Below are positions 59,493 through 64,000 of a stretch of DNA of 64,000 nt, piece by piece. The stretch covers positions 1 to 64,000 of the forward strand of contig JAFXTH010000023.1 of NCBI GenBank assembly GCA_017525035.1, in the 5' to 3' direction. The translations under genes and the position numbers were made by a program. Numbering within the stretch: position 1 is the stretch's first letter; every line of letters begins with the position of its first letter. The notes below the pieces were generated by a model, which did no database searches, was not told the origin of the DNA, and worked only from the letters and a program-made list of their open reading frames with translations. The DNA comes from Bacilli bacterium. Lineage in GTDB: Bacteria; Bacillota_I; Bacilli_A; RF39; UBA660.

Positions 59493-61508
59493 TACATAAT
59501 CACATTCACTACATTTGATTGTGTTATTTTTTTCTACTAGTGGCTTACCACATTCTGGACATTTCTCTCCAGTTGGAATATCCCATGTTGCTACTTTGCA
59601 CTTTGGATAATTATTGCAGCCATAGAATACTTTTCCACGTTTACTCTTCTTTTCGATAATCATTCCACCACATTCTGGACATTTAACTATTTCTTTTATT
59701 TCTTTTTGTTCTTTTTTAATATACTTACAAGTTGGATAATTGCTACATGCAGTAAATTCTCCATATTTACCTTTTCTAATTACAAGTGGGCTTCCACATT
59801 CTGGACATATTTCTCCTGTTTGTTCAGGAGCTTTTTTGTCCATTTCTCCAAAAGCCTTTTTAACTAATGGTTCAAAAGAATCATAGAATTCATGTAATAC
59901 TTTGATATTATCTTCTTTATCATCAGCAATTTTATCTAAGTCTGTTTCCATATTAGCTGTGTATTCAACATTAATAATATCGCTGAAAAATTCTTGTAAT
60001 TTATCAGTTGTTTCAATCCCCATATTTGTAGGTTTAAACTTCTTTTCAACAAGTTCTACATACTCTCTTTCTTTAATTGTATCTATAACTGTTGCATATG
60101 TAGAAGGTCTACCGATACCTAATTCTTCCATTTCTTTAATTAATTTAGCTTCAGTATATCTTGCTGGTGGTTGTGTGAAGTGTTGTTCTTTTTCTACGCT
60201 TTCAGCATTTAGTACTTCATCTTGTTTTAAATCTGGAAGAATCTTATCTTCACTTGATTCAAATTCTTTATAAACTTTTAAATATCCATCATATATTAAT
60301 GTTTGACCAGTTGCTTTAAAATCGTAGTCATTATTTCTTAATATAATTGTAGTAGCATTTACTTTAGCATCAGCCATAAGGGATGCTAATGCTCTATAGT
60401 ATATTAATTCATACAATTTATATTCATCTTTAGAAAGATATTGTTTCATCTTTTCTGGTGTTCTAAATACACTTGTTGGTCTTATTGCTTCATGAGCATC
60501 TTGAACGTTATCTTTCTTTTTAGCAGTCTTAACATAACCAACATACTCTTTACCATACGTATCATTAATATATTTATATCCTTCTTTAATAAACTGATCA
60601 CTTAATCTAATAGAGTCAGTTCTCATGTATGTAATAAGTCCGACTGTCTCACTACCAATATCTATACCTTCATATAGTTTTTGCGCTATTGACATTGTCT
60701 TTTTTGCATTAAAGTTTAGTTTGTTAGAAGCATCTTGTTGCATTGTACTAGTAATAAATGGAGCTTTTGCTTTTTTATTTTTTTGTTTTTCTTCAATTGA
60801 TAATACTTTGAAATCATTTGAAAGTGCTTTTAGTACATCATCTGCTTCTTGTTCATTATTTATAGTTATTTCTTCATCTTTATAATTAAATAAAACTGCT
60901 TCAAAGTCTTTAAATACCCCAGTAATTGTCCAGTATTCTTCGCTATTGAAGGCTTCTATTTCTCTTTCTCTATCTACAATTAGTTTAAGTGCTACTGATT
61001 GAACACGTCCTGCACTCTTACCACCTGTTTTTGATTGCATTAATTTACTTAATCTAAATCCAATGATTCTATCAAGTATTCTTCGAGTCTCTTGGCTTTT
61101 TACTAAATTATAATCGATCTTTCTAGGTTCCTTAAAAGCCTCTAAAACTTTATCCTTAGTAATTTCATGAAATAATACTCTATCATAATCACTATCTTTT
61201 ATTCCTAAGGCTTCTTTTAAATGCCAACTTATTGCTTCTCCTTCACGGTCAGGGTCGGTTGCAAGATAGATTTTATCACTATCTTTAGTAAGCTTCTTTA
61301 ATTCATTTATTGTCTTTTGCTTACCTTCAATTGGAACATAGTTAGGCTTAAAATCATTGTCTACATCTACACCTAAACCATATTTTCCAGTTGTTGCTAA
61401 GTCCCTTATATGACCTTTTGATGAAACAACTTTAAATCCAGCACCTAAATACTTTTCTATTGTTTTACTCTTACTTGGAGACTCCACTATTACTAAATTT
61501 TTAGTCAC
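59484..61508 (-). CDS. topA: DNA topoisomerase I
   Basis: The 674-residue type IA topoisomerase relaxes negative supercoils. The TOPRIM domain starts NLVIVESPSKSKTIEKYLG and has DPDREGEAISWH (about 108-119). The active-site Tyr is in ITYMRTDSIRLS (about 295). Three C-terminal zinc ribbons follow: CPECGSP with CSNYPTC, CPECGGM with CNNYPKC, CPECGKP with CSEC. The start is GTG 61508 with GGAAGTGGAAGC upstream. Confidence 0.96.
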   Translation of the reverse strand: MTKNLVIVESPSKSKTIEKYLGAGFKVVSSKGHIRDLATTGKYGLGVDVDNDFKPNYVPIEGKQKTINELKKLTKDSDKIYLATDPDREGEAISWHLKEALGIKDSDYDRVLFHEITKDKVLEAFKEPRKIDYNLVKSQETRRILDRIIGFRLSKLMQSKTGGKSAGRVQSVALKLIVDREREIEAFNSEEYWTITGVFKDFEAVLFNYKDEEITINNEQEADDVLKALSNDFKVLSIEEKQKNKKAKAPFITSTMQQDASNKLNFNAKKTMSIAQKLYEGIDIGSETVGLITYMRTDSIRLSDQFIKEGYKYINDTYGKEYVGYVKTAKKKDNVQDAHEAIRPTSVFRTPEKMKQYLSKDEYKLYELIYYRALASLMADAKVNATTIILRNNDYDFKATGQTLIYDGYLKVYKEFESSEDKILPDLKQDEVLNAESVEKEQHFTQPPARYTEAKLIKEMEELGIGRPSTYATVIDTIKEREYVELVEKKFKPTNMGIETTDKLQEFFSDIINVEYTANMETDLDKIADDKEDNIKVLHEFYDSFEPLVKKAFGEMDKKAPEQTGEICPECGSPLVIRKGKYGEFTACSNYPTCKYIKKEQKEIKEIVKCPECGGMIIEKKSKRGKVFYGCNNYPKCKVATWDIPTGEKCPECGKPLVEKNNTIKCSECDYVKE

Positions 61509-61591
61509 GCTTCCACTTCCATTTCTTTTCTTATTTATTTATACTAATTATTAAATATTTTGTCAACACTATATATTATTATACATTTAAA

Positions 61592-61613
61592 AAGAAATTC
61601 CTAAGAATTTCTT
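61592..61613 (-). terminator. Terminator after the transglutaminase-like gene
   Basis: AAGAAATTC/GAATTTCTT 9-bp stem with a 4-base loop and a T-containing tail on the minus strand. Confidence 0.65.
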
Positions 61614-62745
61614 AATTTTTTTGAAAATTTTCATCTTCTAAGAACTCATTTAATTCTTCTTCAGTATCTTTATCAAATAGTTCTTCTTTCCTTAATATAT
61701 AGTTATCTCTTACTACACCAGAGTGTTTATCACCATATAGTTTTTCAGCAATTTTTATGATCATATCAATACTTATAGGTTTACTTCTTTTTAACCTATT
61801 ATGTAAATTCTCATAAGTTCTATTGAAAGCTTTTAAAATAAGTGATAATTCTTTTAATGATTTTTTGTCTTTACAAACATCACGCTTTTCTTCACTATAT
61901 TTTAAATCACTTATTTCAAGAAGTGATAATGCACCAACAAATCTTTCATTAAACTTATTTCTTTTAATCAATGATAATGGACACATGAAGAAATTGTAAT
62001 TCATTCTTCTTACAGTATTATCTTCATATTTTTCTTTTGATAGAGAATCCATTGAGGGATCAAAGAAATAAATTCCATCTAAATGATATATTGGATCAAC
62101 CACTTCTACTACTGATATATATGATATTCCATCATCTGATTCTGTTTTACCTACAAAAGCATTGTAACCTAAAGTTCTTAAAATGTGTGTAAACAAAGCA
62201 TTAAATCCATATGAATTAGTTTGTCTTTTACTAACTATTTCTGGAAGTTGATCTATATCCTTTGTATCAACATATTCCATCAATTTGACTTCATCATATA
62301 TTTTCATTATTTGTTCAACTGCCGATAAGTTTCTGTCATCTAATTTTCTAATGTATGATTGTAATGTTCTAAATCTAGGTATATCAGTAAGTTTATATGT
62401 GTCATCAACTTTCTGATATGGTACTTTCCATGTTGATGGATTTTCAAATGAAAATGTTAAAAATGTTTTAACATCCTGTGGTGAAAGATCAACAAGCAAA
62501 TATTTCTCTACTTTTCTATCATCTATATACTCACTAATTGTTAATAAATTTTTAACAAGTTCAATTGTGTCTAAACCACAACTTCCTTTAAAGTATATTT
62601 GTTGAAGACTATTAGGAGAAAATATTAAGTCTTTATAACTCTCTAATTCTTCACTAGAAAAAGAGTGGTCTATGACTAAATTTTGGACATCAAAGTAGTC
62701 GAAACTAAATGAATCGTTTACTTCTTTTGTTTCCAAAACATTCAT
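61612..62745 (-). CDS. Transglutaminase-like fold protein (probably inactive), unknown function
   Basis: The protein of about 377 residues has a middle part reminiscent of bacterial transglutaminase-like proteins: SAVEQIMKIYDEV, then SYGFNALFTHILRTLGY where the catalytic Cys would stand, VVEVVDPIYHLDG and FFDPSMDS (the usual Asp-Pro-Thr segment). The Cys and His positions are not conserved, so it looks catalytically dead. This is a weak fold guess. Start at ATG 62745 with GGGGAGTGGTTTT. It follows ddl by 22 bases and probably shares its transcript. Confidence 0.5.
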   Translation of the reverse strand: MNVLETKEVNDSFSFDYFDVQNLVIDHSFSSEELESYKDLIFSPNSLQQIYFKGSCGLDTIELVKNLLTISEYIDDRKVEKYLLVDLSPQDVKTFLTFSFENPSTWKVPYQKVDDTYKLTDIPRFRTLQSYIRKLDDRNLSAVEQIMKIYDEVKLMEYVDTKDIDQLPEIVSKRQTNSYGFNALFTHILRTLGYNAFVGKTESDDGISYISVVEVVDPIYHLDGIYFFDPSMDSLSKEKYEDNTVRRMNYNFFMCPLSLIKRNKFNERFVGALSLLEISDLKYSEEKRDVCKDKKSLKELSLILKAFNRTYENLHNRLKRSKPISIDMIIKIAEKLYGDKHSGVVRDNYILRKEELFDKDTEEELNEFLEDENFQKN

Positions 62746-62767
62746 AAAACCACTCCCCACTATTGTT

Positions 62768-63961
62768 TTACTTTAACTTACCTAGTTTACCAAACTTACC
62801 TTTTGCACCCTTAAGTCCATTAAATCCACTTAATATGTTAGATTTGAAACTTCTTGTTTTATTCTTTTCAATTTTATAATTCTTCTTAGCAATATTAATC
62901 ATTTCATCAAGCAACTCAGTAAAGTTCTTGTCTTTAGCATCCCATAGATAGAATGCTAAGCTTCCTGGGCATGAATTAATTTCATTAATATATACCTTTT
63001 TCTTTTTCTTATCGATTAAGAAGTCTATTCTTGTTACTCCACTTAATCCTACTGCTCTAAATGCTTCAAGTGCTGTATTTTCTACTTCTTCTCTTAATTT
63101 CTTATCAATATCTGCTGGAATCTTTCTCAAAGCACTAGCCATTCCTTTAGACCCTTGCTTTTTAGATCCACCGATATATTTATCTTCATACGTTAATAAT
63201 GCATTATCAGTAAGCACTTCTTCAATTTCACTTAACTTTTGTGTTTCATAATTTCCTAAAACACTTATATTAACTTCAACTAAATTTTCTACTTTTTCTT
63301 CTACTACTATTTTTGTATCGTAGTTTATAGCTTCTTCAATAGCATCTTCTAATTGTTTTCTATTATCAACTGATGATATACCTACACTACTACCTAATGT
63401 AGCAGGTTTTACTATCATTGGATATTTTATTTTCTTTTCTATATCCTTAATAACTTTATCGCTATCTAATGTATAATCACTATCATAGAACCAATGATAT
63501 AGAGTAATTGGAAGTTTTGAACTTTCAAATACTTGCTTTTGAATTACTTTATCTTGTGCTACAGCACTAGCCATAACATCACTTCCAACAAATGGTATTC
63601 CAATTGTCTTTAAGTATCCTTGTAATACTCCATCTTCTACATTAGTACCATGTACTACTGGAAGCATTAAGTCTACTTCATTAATTATACGTTTAAATGT
63701 TCCTTTGCTTTGTAATACAAAACAATTACCTTTCTTATATAAAACAACATTCTTAGTATATCTTTTCAATAAATCCATATCTTTGTATGTATCTATTTCT
63801 CTTAATACTGCTCCTGTATACCATTCACCGTCTTTAGCAATGTATATTGGTACAATATCATACTTTTCAGTATCTAATTTATTCATTGCTTGAACTGCTG
63901 AAATAATGCTTACTTCATGTTCAACTGATTCTCCACCAAAAATTACTCCAACTTTTATCAT
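62768..63961 (-). CDS. ddl: D-alanine--D-alanine ligase
   Basis: The 397-residue ATP-grasp ligase makes D-Ala-D-Ala for peptidoglycan. The N-terminus VGVIFGGESVEHEVSI is typical, GSSVGISSV (about 190) contacts ATP, and VTRIDFLID with YINEINSCPG (about 320-340) forms the Mg site. After it SLAFYLWD replaces the usual FT-x-S-x-YP-x-x-W, and the protein runs on with a Gly/Lys-rich tail (SNILSGFNGLKGAKGKFG), about 40 residues longer than common Ddl. Product could be D-Ala-D-Ala or a variant. AGGAGGATTTT precedes the ATG. Confidence 0.9.
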   Translation of the reverse strand: MIKVGVIFGGESVEHEVSIISAVQAMNKLDTEKYDIVPIYIAKDGEWYTGAVLREIDTYKDMDLLKRYTKNVVLYKKGNCFVLQSKGTFKRIINEVDLMLPVVHGTNVEDGVLQGYLKTIGIPFVGSDVMASAVAQDKVIQKQVFESSKLPITLYHWFYDSDYTLDSDKVIKDIEKKIKYPMIVKPATLGSSVGISSVDNRKQLEDAIEEAINYDTKIVVEEKVENLVEVNISVLGNYETQKLSEIEEVLTDNALLTYEDKYIGGSKKQGSKGMASALRKIPADIDKKLREEVENTALEAFRAVGLSGVTRIDFLIDKKKKKVYINEINSCPGSLAFYLWDAKDKNFTELLDEMINIAKKNYKIEKNKTRSFKSNILSGFNGLKGAKGKFGKLGKLK

Positions 63962-63970
63962 AAAATCCTC

Positions 63971-64000
63971 CTATTCAGTATATGTATCTGGTAAATCGTT
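63971..64000 (-). CDS. 3' end of an upstream gene (cut by window)
   Basis: Reading leftward from the window edge, one frame gives N-D-L-P-D-T-Y-T-E followed by TAG at 63971-63973, whose bases run into the ddl ribosome site. That spacing is typical of an operon. Only ten codons are visible, so the product cannot be named. Confidence 0.4.
   Translation of the reverse strand, partial: NDLPDTYTE

Noticed and set aside
1..64000. CRISPR arrays, rRNA genes and insertion sequences.
   Set aside because: No regularly spaced repeats, rRNA sequences or transposase genes were seen.

Overview
The window comes from a very AT-rich, walled Bacilli-type bacterium that uses the standard genetic code. The thymidine kinase gene, for example, ends in TGA, which argues against mycoplasma code 4. 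Cell-wall genes (murD, murL, uppP, ddl), a Gram-positive style lexA, a hisS-aspS T-box, and the B. subtilis-like orders miaB-ymcA-cotE and polA-mutM all point to an uncultured gut-type Bacilli lineage (RF39/Erysipelotrichales-like is my guess, not shown). Almost everything lies on the minus strand; the only plus-strand genes are lexA, an alpha/beta hydrolase and one hypothetical gene.

1-15 kb: a run of short transcription units, most preceded by a TATAAT box very close to the start codon and closed by a terminator built on the same GACTAG/CTAGTC stem. Contents are a methyltransferase, a LOG-family protein, a MurD ligase overlapping a MurL-type epimerase (a possible L-Glu route to D-Glu peptidoglycan), a NifU-like/GGGtGRT pair, an aldo-keto reductase with ferredoxin domain, an SDR, a CDF transporter-glutathione peroxidase-lipoprotein operon, a PepD-type dipeptidase, a DUF1848 protein and several unknowns.

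15.06-23.93 kb: an 8.9-kb integrative element inserted into the 3' end of ppdK. It carries a large serine recombinase at its left end, a three-gene overlapping operon (GHKL ATPase, unknown protein, DUF6339-like protein) that looks like an undescribed defence system, a small coiled-coil gene, and a Dam-type methylase / PD-(D/E)XK nuclease / HTH regulator restriction-modification module. The original 3' tail of ppdK and its host-style terminator are stranded at the far left end (15016-15073 and 14982-15010). The element supplies ppdK with a new tail, stop codon and terminator.

23.9-33.5 kb: ppdK, a 1.26-kilo-residue divergent SecA-like ATPase, thymidine kinase, a Xer-type recombinase, a hypothetical gene and lexA with a palindromic candidate operator. 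33.5-41.6 kb: cotE-ymcA-miaB, an ankyrin-repeat protein, a membrane protein, tRNA-Ser(GCU) and tRNA-Lys(CUU), uppP, an unknown gene overlapping lon by 50 bases, and lon. 41.7-50 kb: an orphan large prepilin, thioesterase-pyruvate kinase, a membrane-anchored protein, an alpha/beta hydrolase, and aspS-hisS behind a T-box whose specifier region reads GACAC; HisRS carries a Cys/His-rich tail. 50-64 kb: truB, mutM-polA, tandem DUF3419-like paralogs, a DUF4176 gene with a WXG/lipase-like 731-residue protein (type VII secretion style), topA, a transglutaminase-like fold protein and ddl.

The strongest candidate for a new system is the three-gene GHKL operon on the ppdK-integrated element. No CRISPR array, rRNA, phage structural gene or classical insertion sequence was seen.
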